Source of the DNA: an uncultured Elusimicrobiales bacterium
GTDB taxonomy: Bacteria; Elusimicrobiota; Elusimicrobia; Elusimicrobiales; Elusimicrobiaceae
Length of the DNA: 64,000 bases
Direction: 5' to 3'
Assembly: GCA_934662565.1 (NCBI GenBank)
Contig: CAKUKI010000005.1
Coordinates: 62,001 to 126,000 of the forward strand
A program made the position numbers and the translations under genes. The notes below the pieces were generated by a model. That model saw only the letters and a list, made by a program, of their open reading frames with translations, was not told the origin of the DNA and made no database searches. Shown piece by piece: positions 14,900 through 23,631 of the stretch (position 1 is the first letter of the stretch; every line of letters starts with the position of its first letter).

Positions 14900-16042
14900 T
14901 TATTTGCGGTATTTCAGCACCGTATCCAACACAATGTTAAATGCGGTAAAAAACGGTTTTAGCTCCAAATATTCACTCGTGGTGTGGCAATTTTGCACGC
15001 CCACCCCCAAATTGGGCAGCGTAAACCCATAGCCGGAAAGCACATTGGCATCACAACCGCCGCCGGAACCCACCGTACGCAAGTTGACCCCTTGGCGTTT
15101 AGCGGCCGCTTTAACTAATTTTACAATGGGAGCCTGTTTGGAAACCTGCACCGCCCCATAACGCGAAGTGGCCTTAAAAGTAATATGCGGGCGGATGGTT
15201 TTGCCGTCCACGGTTTTTACAAATTGTGCGGCGGCCATGTTCAAACAATCCTCAATATGTGCCAGTTCTTTTTCCAGCTTTTTAGGGCATAAACTGCGGG
15301 CCTCGCCTTTCAAATAGACTTCGTCCGTCACCACATTGGTAGCCGTTCCGCCGGCGCGGATAATGGCAAAGTTGGCAACGGTATCTTTATTCACGCGGCC
15401 TAACTTCATTTTGGCTAACGCCTTGGCGGCTACTTCCACGGCGGAAATGCCCTTTTCCGGACACACCCCCGCATGGGCGGCCACGCCTTTAATCCACACC
15501 TCAATATCACTTACGCTGGGGCCTTGAATCAGCAGTTCGTCGTGGGCTTCGTTATCCAAAATAAGCCCTTCGCGGCTTTTTAAGTGGGTATAATCCAAAT
15601 TTTTAGAGCCGCACATTCCGCGTTCTTCCGTTAAAGTAAACAACACTTCCACCGGCGGATAAGGTTTATTCTGCTCTTTTAAGGAGGCCAATAATTCCAA
15701 AATAATCGCCACGCCGGCTTTATCGTCACCGCCTAAAACGGTGGTACCGTCACTGGTAATGCGGTCTTTTTGCACGATAGGTTTAACCCCTTTGCCCGGA
15801 GTGACGGTATCCAAATGCGCGGCCAATAAAATAGGCTCGCTCGGGGCCGTGCCCGCAAAAAACGCCATTACGTTGCCTTGGGCGTTGGTTTCATATTTTT
15901 CTCCGGCGTTATCCACATACACGCGGGCGCCCAATGCTTGCAATTTGCGCACCACTAATTCCTGCATGGGGCGTTCAAAAAAAGATTCACTGTCCGTGCG
16001 GACCAGTTCCAAAAAAGTGTTTAATAAGCGTTGTTCATTCAT
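14900..16042 (-). CDS. M20 family peptidase, PepT-like
   Basis: The 380-residue protein is a cytoplasmic zinc peptidase resembling tripeptidase T. The metal ligands can be followed as AAHLDTV (His, about 75), LGGDDKAG (Asp), TLTEERGMCGS (catalytic Glu and ligand Glu), LDNEAHD (Asp) and NCHTTSEYL (His, near the C-terminus). No signal peptide is present. Lying between the ATPase and permease genes of a peptide transporter, it probably hydrolyses imported peptides. This gene order suggests dedicated uptake and digestion of small peptides. Confidence 0.88.
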   Translation of the reverse strand: MNEQRLLNTFLELVRTDSESFFERPMQELVVRKLQALGARVYVDNAGEKYETNAQGNVMAFFAGTAPSEPILLAAHLDTVTPGKGVKPIVQKDRITSDGTTVLGGDDKAGVAIILELLASLKEQNKPYPPVEVLFTLTEERGMCGSKNLDYTHLKSREGLILDNEAHDELLIQGPSVSDIEVWIKGVAAHAGVCPEKGISAVEVAAKALAKMKLGRVNKDTVANFAIIRAGGTATNVVTDEVYLKGEARSLCPKKLEKELAHIEDCLNMAAAQFVKTVDGKTIRPHITFKATSRYGAVQVSKQAPIVKLVKAAAKRQGVNLRTVGSGGGCDANVLSGYGFTLPNLGVGVQNCHTTSEYLELKPFFTAFNIVLDTVLKYRK

Positions 16043-16057
16043 ATTTTTACTCCCATA

Positions 16058-17047
16058 TCAGACGGCAAACGCGCTTTTATGTTCCTTAAACGGCAGTTTG
16101 GCGCACGCACACCAATGCCCCGCGCGTGCCTCGGCCAAAGTTTGCGTACAGCGGCATTGGGCACAAACATATTGGCACCGCGCCGCAAACGGACAAGGGT
16201 GGTTTTCCATCCCTTTTTTTACGCTGAGCGATACCGGCTCCCGCTTTTTTTGGTGGGCGGGATTGGGCACCGGCACGGCGGAAAGCAAAGCCTCCGTATA
16301 CGGGTGTTGCGGGTTGGAAAACAGCTCCTCGCTGGGGGCATATTCCAAAATTTGGCCTTTATACATAACGGCAATTTCGTCACACAAAAAGCGGGCCACG
16401 GCAAAATCGTGCGAAACAAACAACATAGATAAATGCCGTTTTTCTTTAATTTCTTTTAATAAATTCAAAATTTGCGCCTGAACCGACACATCCAACGCGC
16501 TGACGGGTTCGTCGGCAATTAAAATTTTAGGGTTCAACGCCAACGCCCGCGCAATAGCAATACGCTGGCGTTGCCCGCCGGAAAACTCATGCGGATAGCG
16601 GTTCAAATGCTCCGGCGAAAGACCCACAGAGCGGATTAAATCTTCCAGCACCTTTTGGCGTTCTTCGCGCGGTTTATGCAAACCGTGTATATCTAACGGC
16701 TCGCTGATTAACTGCCGCACGCTCATGCGCGGGTCCAAACTGGAGTATGGGTCCTGAAACACCACCTGCACAAAACGGCGCAATTTTTTGAAACCGGCTT
16801 TAGATAATGTGCTTACATCTTTGCCGTCCACAATCACGCGGCCGGAGGTGGCTTTTTCCAACCCCAGCACAATTTTGGCCAGCGTGGTTTTCCCACAGCC
16901 CGATTCCCCCACCAGTCCCAATACTTTGTTTTCTTTGAGGGTCAGCGTAATCCCGCGCAAAACAGGGGTTGTATCCTGCTTACCAAAGGATAAAAACCGC
17001 TTGCGCGTATACGTTTTATATAAATGGGTAATTTCTACCGGGTTCAT
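16058..17047 (-). CDS. Peptide ABC transporter ATPase (DppF/OppF type)
   Basis: The 329-residue ATPase has Walker A GESGCGKTT, signature FSGGQRQRIAIARAL, Walker B ILIADEPVSALD and the H-loop VSHD. The C-terminal oligopeptide-transporter extension is rich in cysteines (CPFAARCQYVCAQCRCTQ), as in proteins of this family. The ATG at 17047 overlaps the preceding gene's stop codon (ATGA), so the two are translationally coupled; AAGGA lies 8 nt upstream. Confidence 0.92.
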   Translation of the reverse strand: MNPVEITHLYKTYTRKRFLSFGKQDTTPVLRGITLTLKENKVLGLVGESGCGKTTLAKIVLGLEKATSGRVIVDGKDVSTLSKAGFKKLRRFVQVVFQDPYSSLDPRMSVRQLISEPLDIHGLHKPREERQKVLEDLIRSVGLSPEHLNRYPHEFSGGQRQRIAIARALALNPKILIADEPVSALDVSVQAQILNLLKEIKEKRHLSMLFVSHDFAVARFLCDEIAVMYKGQILEYAPSEELFSNPQHPYTEALLSAVPVPNPAHQKKREPVSLSVKKGMENHPCPFAARCQYVCAQCRCTQTLAEARAGHWCACAKLPFKEHKSAFAV

Positions 17048-18021
17048 AGGGGTTCCTTTACGTTCCAACAGGCCACGGCGCGCGGGCCGAACTCTTTTAG
17101 CGGCGGGCGGGCTTCAAAACATTTTTTAACCGCTTTGGGGCAACGCGGGGCAAACGGACAGCCGGCCACCTCGCGCCCGGGCACCGGCGGATAACCCGGT
17201 ATAGCAGGCAACACGTCCGCCTTTTTATGCACGGACACCAGCGAATTTAACAACCCCTGCGTGTACGGGTGGAGCGGACGCGCGAACAAATCTTCCACAG
17301 GGGCGCGCTCCATACAAAGCCCGCCGTAAAGTACCAGTACGTCGTCCGCCACGTCCGCCACCAAGGCTAAATTATGGGTAATAAACACGGCGGAAAGCCC
17401 CGTTTGGCTTTGCAATTTTTTAATCAGGCGTAAAATTTGGGCTTGGATAGTCACATCCAGCGCGGTGGTGGGTTCGTCGGCAATCAGCACGTCGGGGCGC
17501 AACGCCAGCGCCATGGCAATCATTACGCGCTGGCACATACCGCCGGAAAACTGGAACGGATACGCATAATAGCGTTTGGCCGTGTCCGCAATCCCCACTT
17601 TTTTTAAGAGGCGCACCGCCGCGGCATGTGCGCGGAGCTTGGACATTTTGGTATGGGCTAAAATAGTTTCGGTTAATTGGTGCCCCACAGTAAAAACAGG
17701 GTTTAGGCTAGTCATGGGGTCTTGGAAAATCATAGAAATACGGCTTCCGCGCAGTTTGCGTAGTTCGGACGGGGCTAAATTTACTACATCTTTCCCCTGA
17801 AACCAAATATGCCCTTGGGTAATGCGGGCCGTAGGCGGCAACAGGCGCAGTAAAGATAGCGCATGCACCGTTTTGCCGCTGCCCGATTCCCCCACTACCG
17901 CCAATACTTTTCCTTTGGGGAGCGTATAAGACAACCCTTTTAATACTTCAACGGGGCCGTCCTCGGTAGTAAAAGAAACGTGCAAATCTTGCACGTCCAA
18001 AACGGGCATAGTATCACTCAT
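17044..18021 (-). CDS. Peptide ABC transporter ATPase (DppD/OppD type)
   Basis: The 325-residue ATPase has Walker A GESGSGKTV, Q-loop MIFQDPMTSLNP, signature FSGGMCQRVMIAMAL and Walker B LIADEPTTALD. It is the first gene of the operon dppD-dppF-M20 peptidase-dppB-dppC. No substrate-binding protein gene is found in the operon or in this window. The ATG at 18021 has no ribosome binding site, but TTGCTATAAT ends 6 nt before it, so the operon mRNA is probably leaderless. Confidence 0.92.
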   Translation of the reverse strand: MSDTMPVLDVQDLHVSFTTEDGPVEVLKGLSYTLPKGKVLAVVGESGSGKTVHALSLLRLLPPTARITQGHIWFQGKDVVNLAPSELRKLRGSRISMIFQDPMTSLNPVFTVGHQLTETILAHTKMSKLRAHAAAVRLLKKVGIADTAKRYYAYPFQFSGGMCQRVMIAMALALRPDVLIADEPTTALDVTIQAQILRLIKKLQSQTGLSAVFITHNLALVADVADDVLVLYGGLCMERAPVEDLFARPLHPYTQGLLNSLVSVHKKADVLPAIPGYPPVPGREVAGCPFAPRCPKAVKKCFEARPPLKEFGPRAVACWNVKEPL

Positions 18022-18027
18022 ACTATT

Positions 18028-18036
18028 ATTATAGCA
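18028..18036 (-). promoter_or_regulatory. Extended -10 box of the leaderless peptide-transporter operon
   Basis: TGCTATAAT on the minus strand, with the hexamer at 18028-18033, ends exactly 6 nt before the first ATG. The spacing puts the start of transcription at or within a base or two of the ATG. Confidence 0.6.
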
Positions 18037-18061
18037 ATTTAGCCACCTTGCCAGACTAAAT

Positions 18062-18097
18062 AAAAAAGCCCCGCCGCTACGCAAAGCGGGCAGGGCT
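18062..18097 (-). terminator. Rho-independent terminator of the prepilin gene
   Basis: On the minus strand AGCCCTGCCCGCT pairs imperfectly with AGCGGCGGGGCT and is followed by TTTTTTA. Confidence 0.8.
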
Positions 18098-18114
18098 CTT
18101 GAAAAGCGCCGCGG

Positions 18115-18648
18115 CTATAAAGCGGTGGGTTCCGGACAGGCCTGTTGGCGTCCGTCCGTACAGCAGTATTCACTGGGGGTTTCCGTACCGCAAAAATCGG
18201 TGCAGAGTTCTTCTCCGGCAGAATTTAGGCCATGGCAAGTTAAATCCCGTGCTTGGTAGTATTGTTTCAATTCGTAATCATATTGTAAGGTACCGACGGA
18301 CGAATAGCGCCGCGCCGTCACGTTGCCTAGGGTAAAAGTGGTTTCCGGCTCTAACACAATGGCAAAGCCGTTGCAATGGTCCCCAGTGACTACATCCCCT
18401 TTGGTATAATACACATTCCCCTGCGCGCCTTGCGGGGCTACCGATAGACCGCGGTAATCTTGCGCGTAGCGGTTAAATTGCATAAATTTATGCCGCTGGG
18501 TATCGGCCAAGGTTCCCAGCAAGTTTTGCGCTTCCGCCATGCGGGAACGCTCCACCGCCTTAAAATACTGCGGCAGTGCCATACCGGCCAAAATACCTAT
18601 AATTAATACAACTACTAATAATTCAATTAAAGTAAAACCTTTTTTCAT
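18115..18648 (-). CDS. Type IV prepilin-like protein
   Basis: The 177-residue protein has a class III (type IV) prepilin signal: MKKG followed by FTLIELLVVVLIIGILAGM, with Glu at position 5 of the mature chain. After prepilin peptidase cleavage between Gly and Phe the helix would sit in the membrane or in a pilus or pseudopilus. The C-terminal domain has several Cys (CHG, ELCTDFCG, EYCCTDG, ACPEP) that probably form disulfides. It is closely related to the prepilin at 21559-22116, but no assembly genes are adjacent. AGGAG precedes the ATG. The gene stands alone with its own terminator. Confidence 0.9.
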   Translation of the reverse strand: MKKGFTLIELLVVVLIIGILAGMALPQYFKAVERSRMAEAQNLLGTLADTQRHKFMQFNRYAQDYRGLSVAPQGAQGNVYYTKGDVVTGDHCNGFAIVLEPETTFTLGNVTARRYSSVGTLQYDYELKQYYQARDLTCHGLNSAGEELCTDFCGTETPSEYCCTDGRQQACPEPTAL

Positions 18649-18721
18649 AATATCTCCTGCAATTTATTCAGTGTACAAAATCCGTTTTTGAGCCGTCAAC
18701 ACGCAAGGAACGCATATTTGC

Positions 18722-18727
18722 TAAACT
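18722..18727 (+). promoter_or_regulatory. Putative -10 box of a leaderless transcript
   Basis: TAAACT preceded by TGC ends 6 nt before the ATG at 18734, and no ribosome binding site is present. The match to TATAAT is weaker than for the other cases. Confidence 0.35.
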
Positions 18728-18733
18728 ATATAT

Positions 18734-19177
18734 ATGAAAAAATGGCCTTTTTTATTAGTAGCAGTTTTAATTTTTTGCGCAGCCGGATGTGCCAAACGGA
18801 CGGACGTGACCTTGCCGGACGGTTTTACCGTTCACGCGCGCGTGGCCGACACGCCCCAAAAAATAGAAAAGGGCCTGATGTTTGTTAAAAAATTAGCGCC
18901 GGCAGACGGCATGTTGTTTTTTATGGGGCAAGACGAATTACAAGCCTTCTGGATGAAAAACACGCTGATAGATTTGGACATTATTTTTATTGCGCCGGAT
19001 AAAACCGTCCGCCAAGTGCATGAGCAAGTGCCCCATTCCTACACTTACACGCCGGAAAGTGACGTTGCCGTTGTGTACGGGCAGGGCCAATATGTGTTGG
19101 AACTGCCATCGGGCGCCAGTGCCAAACACGGCATAAAAACAGGCAGTAAATTACATTTTTCCACGGACACCAAATGA
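18734..19177 (+). CDS. DUF192 lipoprotein
   Basis: The 147-residue protein starts with a lipoprotein signal (MKKWPFLLVAVLIFCAAGC, Cys19 as lipid anchor). The DUF192 domain follows, with its typical run VADTPQKIEKGLMF then GMLFFMGQDELQAFWMKNTLIDLDIIFI and VLELPSGAS near the end. The function of DUF192 is not established. Its stop codon overlaps the start of the next gene (ATGA). A second DUF192 protein, without a signal peptide, is encoded at 29038-29379. Confidence 0.85.
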   Translation: MKKWPFLLVAVLIFCAAGCAKRTDVTLPDGFTVHARVADTPQKIEKGLMFVKKLAPADGMLFFMGQDELQAFWMKNTLIDLDIIFIAPDKTVRQVHEQVPHSYTYTPESDVAVVYGQGQYVLELPSGASAKHGIKTGSKLHFSTDTK

Positions 19178-20604
19178 AAAAACTGATTTTGTGCGCCTCC
19201 TTATTATTCGTTGCGTTCCCCGCGTTTTGCACGGCGGCGGACGATTACTCCGTTTTGGAAAAACGCGCGCAGGATTATTTAACCGCGCTGATTAACATTG
19301 ACACTTCCGAGCCGGAGCCGAACGAAACCGAAGCCGCGCGGTTTATTTACAAACAGCTCAATAAATACGGCATAGATTGGGACATTTTAATCCCGCGGCC
19401 GGGGCGCGCCAACATTTTAGCCCGCTTAAAAGGTACTAATCCCGCCCTCAAACCGCTTTTGTTAATTTCTCATTTAGACACCGCCTCCGCCGCCGAAAAC
19501 TGGACGTATCCGCCCTATAAAGCCACGCTGGAAAACGGCAACATTTACGGCCTTGGCGCCACAGATGCCAAAAACTACACCGCCGTTTATTTGGCCCTGT
19601 TTACTTGGATTAAAGAGCATAAAATCCCCTTAAAAAGAGATGTTATTTTCTTGGCCACCTCCGGCGAAGAAGTAGGCAGTACCACCGGACTCAAATGGCT
19701 AGCAGACGAGCATTGGGGCGAAATAAACCCCGCTTTTGCCTTAAACGAAGGCGGCGGAATCATCCGCGATAAAGACGGCATTTCCATTGTGTTTGCGGAA
19801 GCCTCTACCAAAATGTATATGGATATAAAAATAACGGCTTACGGCACGGCGGGGCATTCGTCCATGCCGTCGGACGACAACGCGGTTTACCGCCTGTCCC
19901 AAGCGTTGTCTAAAATTTCCCAATACAACGCGCCGGCGCGGATGACCCCCACCACGTACAAATTTTTCAAAGCCATTGCCCCCTTGCAAGACGAAGACGC
20001 CCAAACCACCATGCACTTTTTACTGGGAACGGACGAAAAAAACCGCGCCATGGCGGCGGAAATTGTGGCGTTGGACCCGTTTTTCCGCACGCAATTAAAA
20101 AACACCATTACCCCCACCGTGCTGACGGGCGGCAAGGATAGCGGCGCCACCAGCGGCGAAGCCTCCGCCCTATTAAACGCGCGCTTACTGCCGGGTACGG
20201 ACCCAGACGCATTTTTGGAAGAATTAAAAAAACTGTTTGAAGGAGATGACGAAATTAGTTTAGAAGTGGTAGAACAGCCGGAATTGCCGTTCCCCGCCCC
20301 AATGGACGGGTCCGACCCGCTGTTTGCCGCTATTGAAAAAACGGGCAACCGTTTGGTGCCCCATTCCATCACCGTACCGGGCATGAGCCCCGCTTCCGGC
20401 GATAGTGAATTTCTGCGCCGCAAAGGCGTTATTACCTACGGGTTAGGCCCCAATATGGACCCCACCCAAGAAAACCGCACCCACGGGGCGGACGAATTTA
20501 TCAGCGTGAAAGATTTATCCGACCAATTAAAATTTGTGGCCAGTGTGGTGTATGATTTTGCCGTCGGGCAGGAATTTCCCCTTCCAGCAGTAAAAGAAAA
20601 ATAG
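19174..20604 (+). CDS. Exported M20 family peptidase
   Basis: The 476-residue protein has a signal peptide (MKKLILCASLLFVAFPAFCTA) and then an M20/ArgE-DapE-type zinc peptidase. Ligands can be seen at LLISHLDTA (His and catalytic Asp, about 100), LGATDAKN (bridging Asp), ATSGEEVGST (catalytic Glu-Glu) and a late ENRTHGADEFI (His). It probably trims peptides in the periplasm. Its ATG overlaps the DUF192 stop codon and it is followed 4 nt later by the ferritin-VIT1 gene, so three genes form an operon. Confidence 0.87.
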   Translation: MKKLILCASLLFVAFPAFCTAADDYSVLEKRAQDYLTALINIDTSEPEPNETEAARFIYKQLNKYGIDWDILIPRPGRANILARLKGTNPALKPLLLISHLDTASAAENWTYPPYKATLENGNIYGLGATDAKNYTAVYLALFTWIKEHKIPLKRDVIFLATSGEEVGSTTGLKWLADEHWGEINPAFALNEGGGIIRDKDGISIVFAEASTKMYMDIKITAYGTAGHSSMPSDDNAVYRLSQALSKISQYNAPARMTPTTYKFFKAIAPLQDEDAQTTMHFLLGTDEKNRAMAAEIVALDPFFRTQLKNTITPTVLTGGKDSGATSGEASALLNARLLPGTDPDAFLEELKKLFEGDDEISLEVVEQPELPFPAPMDGSDPLFAAIEKTGNRLVPHSITVPGMSPASGDSEFLRRKGVITYGLGPNMDPTQENRTHGADEFISVKDLSDQLKFVASVVYDFAVGQEFPLPAVKEK

Positions 20605-20608
20605 CATT

Positions 20609-21475
20609 ATGAACCACCAACAAACCTTAAAAGAGTTGCACCAATTTGCACAGGCCGAACGGACCGAATACCACATTTACCATTATTTGGCCCGCCGTGA
20701 AAAAGACCCCCACAACCGCCGTACGCTGGAACAACTGGCCGAAGAAGAAGCCACCCACTATAAGCTGATTCTAAAAGAAAGCGGCGTAAGTGCGGAGCCT
20801 AACAAAACCAAAATTTTTATTTATACGCTTTTGGCGCGGGTACTGGGGCTGACGTTTGCCATTAAACTAATGGAAAACGGCGAACACGGCGCGGTAAAAA
20901 ATTATTCCCAATTTACCGAATACCCCGCCATACGGGATTTAGCCCGCGACGAAGACGCCCACGAACAAAAATTAATTGCGTTAATTAACGAAGAACGCCT
21001 TGCCTATATGGGCAGTGTGGTGTTGGGCCTTTCGGATGCGCTGGTGGAATTTACCGGAGCTTTAGCCGGATTTACTTTTGCATTAAGAGATACCAAACTG
21101 ATTGCGCTGACCGGGGCCATTACGGGTATTGCGGCGGCGCTTTCTATGGCCTCTTCGGAATATTTATCTTCCAAATCCGAGGACGAAGGAAAACACCCGC
21201 TGAAAGCCGCCCTGTATACCGGGGTGGCGTATGTGTTTACGGTGGCCGCGCTGGTCAGCCCGTTTGCCCTGCTTTCCAACGTGTTTGTGGCGTTGGGGGT
21301 GATGTTGGCGGCGGCGCTGTTATTAATTGCGGCGTTCTCGTTCTATTATGCGGTGGCCCGCGGGGAAAACTTCCGCCGCCGCTTTACGGAAATGGCCTGC
21401 TTGAGTTTTGGCGTGGCGGGCGTGAGCTTTTTTATCGGCTACCTGCTCAAAACGCTTACCGGAATTGAAGCCTAA
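20609..21475 (+). CDS. Ferritin-like/VIT1 fusion membrane protein (MbfA type)
   Basis: The 288-residue protein joins an N-terminal rubrerythrin-like four-helix domain (residues 1-135) to a VIT1/CCC1 membrane domain with about five membrane segments (about 140-285). The first domain carries diiron ligand patterns such as QAERTEYHIYHYL, EEEATHYKLIL and DEDAHEQKLI. The second has LGLSDALVEFTGALAGFTFA and ASSEYLSSKSE. Proteins of this architecture (MbfA, erythrin-VIT1) export or store iron or manganese, so a role in metal detoxification in the inner membrane is inferred. It is the third gene of the operon. Confidence 0.87.
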   Translation: MNHQQTLKELHQFAQAERTEYHIYHYLARREKDPHNRRTLEQLAEEEATHYKLILKESGVSAEPNKTKIFIYTLLARVLGLTFAIKLMENGEHGAVKNYSQFTEYPAIRDLARDEDAHEQKLIALINEERLAYMGSVVLGLSDALVEFTGALAGFTFALRDTKLIALTGAITGIAAALSMASSEYLSSKSEDEGKHPLKAALYTGVAYVFTVAALVSPFALLSNVFVALGVMLAAALLLIAAFSFYYAVARGENFRRRFTEMACLSFGVAGVSFFIGYLLKTLTGIEA

Positions 21476-21495
21476 ACATAAACTCTGCTGAAACC

Positions 21496-21533
21496 TAAAA
21501 ACACCCCGCCGAGTATAAAACCGGGCGGGGTGT
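21496..21533 (-). terminator. Rho-independent terminator of the second prepilin gene
   Basis: ACACCCCGCC (21501-21510) pairs with GGCGGGGTGT (21524-21533); on the minus strand TTTTTAGG follows. It lies between convergent genes. Confidence 0.8.
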
Positions 21534-21558
21534 TAAACTTACTCAAGCATTTAGCTGA

Positions 21559-22116
21559 TTAGTTGTTGTCGGGAGCGGCACAAGCGGAGTTCTTTTCGGT
21601 GGCAGTCCCCACATTGCAGCAAGCCGCCACCGGAGCATCAATACCGCAGAAGTCCGCGCACAGTTCAGCACCGGCAGAAGTTGCGCTACTGGCGGTGCAA
21701 GTGACGCCATCACCCTGATAGTAGCGGGATAAACTATACTCGTATTGCAAGTTTCCACCATCCGCGTAGCGGGTGGCCGTAGCAATACCGTCAGCAAAAC
21801 CAGTACCGGACAAAGACACACCAAAGCCGTTGCCACCCGAACCGCTGGTCGGGCTGCCTTTGGTATAGTACAAGGCACCGCTAGCCCCTTTCGGGGATAC
21901 GTCCAAGCCGGTATAGGCAGTCGTGAAGCTGTTGCGTTGCAAGAATTTGCGGCGCTGCGCTTGGGCAATGCTCCCCAGCAAGGTGTCGGCTTCCGTCATG
22001 CGGGAGCGTTCCACCGCTTTGAAGTATTGCGGCATGGCCATTGCGGCCAAAATACCAATGATGAGTACCACCACCAGTAATTCAATCAGGGTGAACCCCT
22101 TATTTGTTTTAATCAT
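21559..22116 (-). CDS. Type IV prepilin-like protein
   Basis: The 185-residue protein has the prepilin leader MIKTNKG then FTLIELLVVVLIIGILAAM, and shares PQYFKAVERSRM with the prepilin at 18115-18648. The C-terminal part is Gly/Ser/Ala-rich with Cys pairs (ELCADFCG, ACC). The ATG at 22116 has a strong AGGAGGG site; upstream in-frame starts would place 28 residues before the prepilin leader and are rejected. Its leader carries a long inverted repeat (22148-22199). No pilus assembly genes are adjacent. Confidence 0.9.
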   Translation of the reverse strand: MIKTNKGFTLIELLVVVLIIGILAAMAMPQYFKAVERSRMTEADTLLGSIAQAQRRKFLQRNSFTTAYTGLDVSPKGASGALYYTKGSPTSGSGGNGFGVSLSGTGFADGIATATRYADGGNLQYEYSLSRYYQGDGVTCTASSATSAGAELCADFCGIDAPVAACCNVGTATEKNSACAAPDNN

Positions 22117-22147
22117 ATTTCCCTCCTTTTGGGAATAAACAACAAGG

Positions 22148-22199
22148 TGGGCCGATTCAAGGGTACTGTAGGAGTTTTTATATAACCTTGCTCGGCCCA
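22148..22199 (-). promoter_or_regulatory. Inverted repeat in the prepilin leader
   Basis: TGGGCCGA (22148-22155) pairs with TCGGCCCA (22192-22199), and the inner CAAGG/CCTTG extends the stem. It lies about 30 nt upstream of the prepilin start codon and could act as a leader hairpin or a protein-binding site. Confidence 0.5.
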
Positions 22200-22363
22200 T
22201 ATTGCCACTGTATCAAAAAAAAAAACGAGTCAAGCCTTTTTTAATTCTTCCCCCTACAAACACAAAACGGCGGGCGTTTTGCGCAAGCAAACACTTGTTT
22301 ATTTTTGCTTGGCAAAAAACGGCTCAATCAATAAAACAGCCTTTCTTTTACCGGTGCACAAAG

Positions 22364-22420
22364 TGGTATAATATATAGGCAAGACGGTTTACCCCTCAAA
22401 TTTTTCCGTCTGGAGCATGT
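22364..22420 (+). promoter_or_regulatory. metK promoter and short hairpin leader
   Basis: An extended -10 (TGGTATAAT, hexamer 22367-22372) gives an mRNA leader of roughly 40 nt. In the leader AGACGG (22382-22387) pairs with CCGTCT (22406-22411), directly before the GGAG ribosome binding site (22412-22415). It does not match a SAM riboswitch class that I recognise. The rest of the interval from 22200 to 22363 is AT-rich with no gene. Confidence 0.55.
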
Positions 22421-23581
22421 ATGATTAGACAAGGTAAATTTTACTTTACGTCGGAATCCGTTTCCAAGGGTCATCCGGATAAAGTATGCGACCAAATTTC
22501 CGACGCGGTTTTGGATGCTATTTTAGCTAAAGACAAAACCGCCCGCGTGGCGTGCGAAACCTACATTACCAGAGGTTTGGTAGTAGTAGGCGGAGAAATT
22601 ACCACCCGTACTTGGGTGGACGTGGAACAAATCGCCCGCCAAGTAATTAAAGATATCGGTTATACGGACGCGAAATTCGGTTTCAACGGCGATACTTGCG
22701 CCGTGGTAAACGTAATCGGCAAACAATCGCCGGACATCAGCCAAGGGGTAGATGTGGGCGGCGCGGGCGACCAAGGGTTAATGGTGGGCTACGCCGTGGA
22801 TGAAACATTGGAATATATGCCGCTTTCTTTGGTGCTGGCCAACAACATTTTGAAAAATTTGGAAAAAGCCCGCAAAGAAAAAACCCTCCCTTATTTGGGG
22901 CCGGACGCCAAAAGCCAAGTGACCGTGGAATATGTGGACGGCAAACCCGTCCGCGTGGATACCATTGTGCTTTCCACCCAACACACGCCCGAAATTTTGG
23001 ATAAAACCGGCACTAAAATTACCGAAAAATCCAAACGGGAAATTGAAACCGTGGCTATTTTGCCCATAGTAAAAAAATGGATGGATAAAAATACCAAAAT
23101 TTATATCAACCCCACAGGTAAATTTGTTATCGGCGGGCCGCAGTCCGACACTGGGCTCACCGGCCGCAAAATTATTGTGGATACTTACGGTGGGCGTTGC
23201 CCGCACGGCGGCGGCGCTTTTTCCGGCAAGGACCCGACTAAAGTGGACCGCTCCGCCGCGTATATGGCCCGCTATATTGCCAAAAACATGGTAGCCGCCA
23301 AATTAGCCAGCGAATGCACCGTGCAAATTGCTTATGCCATCGGGCGCGACGAGCCCGTCGGGTTTTATGTGGATACGGACGGCACCGGCAAAATTGCGGA
23401 TGAAAAACTGGCCGAAATTGCCCGCAAAATTTTCCCGCTTACCCCGCGCGGAATTATAGAGCATTTCAAATTAAGAAACCCCATTTATCTGCAAACGGCC
23501 GCTTACGGCCACTTTGGCAGAAAGGGTTTCCCGTGGGAAGCTACCGATAAAGTAGCCGCCCTGCTAAAAGCCGTTAAATAA
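22421..23581 (+). CDS. metK: S-adenosylmethionine synthetase
   Basis: The 386-residue protein is a full-length MetK, which makes S-adenosylmethionine from ATP and methionine in the cytoplasm. Motifs are [21 protein letters not shown] (residues 10-30), the hexapeptide GAGDQG (about 114), and [19 protein letters not shown] (about 262) with the phosphate-binding P-loop. The ATG at 22421 has GGAG 5 nt upstream. A terminator (23586-23614) follows, but the next gene's start lies only 18 nt beyond it. Confidence 0.97.
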   Translation: MIRQGKFYFTSESVSKGHPDKVCDQISDAVLDAILAKDKTARVACETYITRGLVVVGGEITTRTWVDVEQIARQVIKDIGYTDAKFGFNGDTCAVVNVIGKQSPDISQGVDVGGAGDQGLMVGYAVDETLEYMPLSLVLANNILKNLEKARKEKTLPYLGPDAKSQVTVEYVDGKPVRVDTIVLSTQHTPEILDKTGTKITEKSKREIETVAILPIVKKWMDKNTKIYINPTGKFVIGGPQSDTGLTGRKIIVDTYGGRCPHGGGAFSGKDPTKVDRSAAYMARYIAKNMVAAKLASECTVQIAYAIGRDEPVGFYVDTDGTGKIADEKLAEIARKIFPLTPRGIIEHFKLRNPIYLQTAAYGHFGRKGFPWEATDKVAALLKAVK

Positions 23582-23585
23582 TTTC

Positions 23586-23620
23586 AACCCCGGGTTTTTA
23601 ACAGGCCCGGGGTTCTTTTA
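23586..23620 (+). terminator. Terminator or attenuator between metK and the next gene
   Basis: AACCCCGGG (23586-23594) pairs with CCCGGGGTT (23606-23614) followed by CTTTTA. The short T-run suggests partial read-through into the next gene. Confidence 0.65.
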
Positions 23621-23631
23621 GGAGAAACCTT

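Noticed and set aside
22373..22420. A known SAM riboswitch in front of metK
   Set aside because: The leader is only about 40 nt and does not show the conserved core of a SAM riboswitch class that I can recall; only a simple stem is supported.
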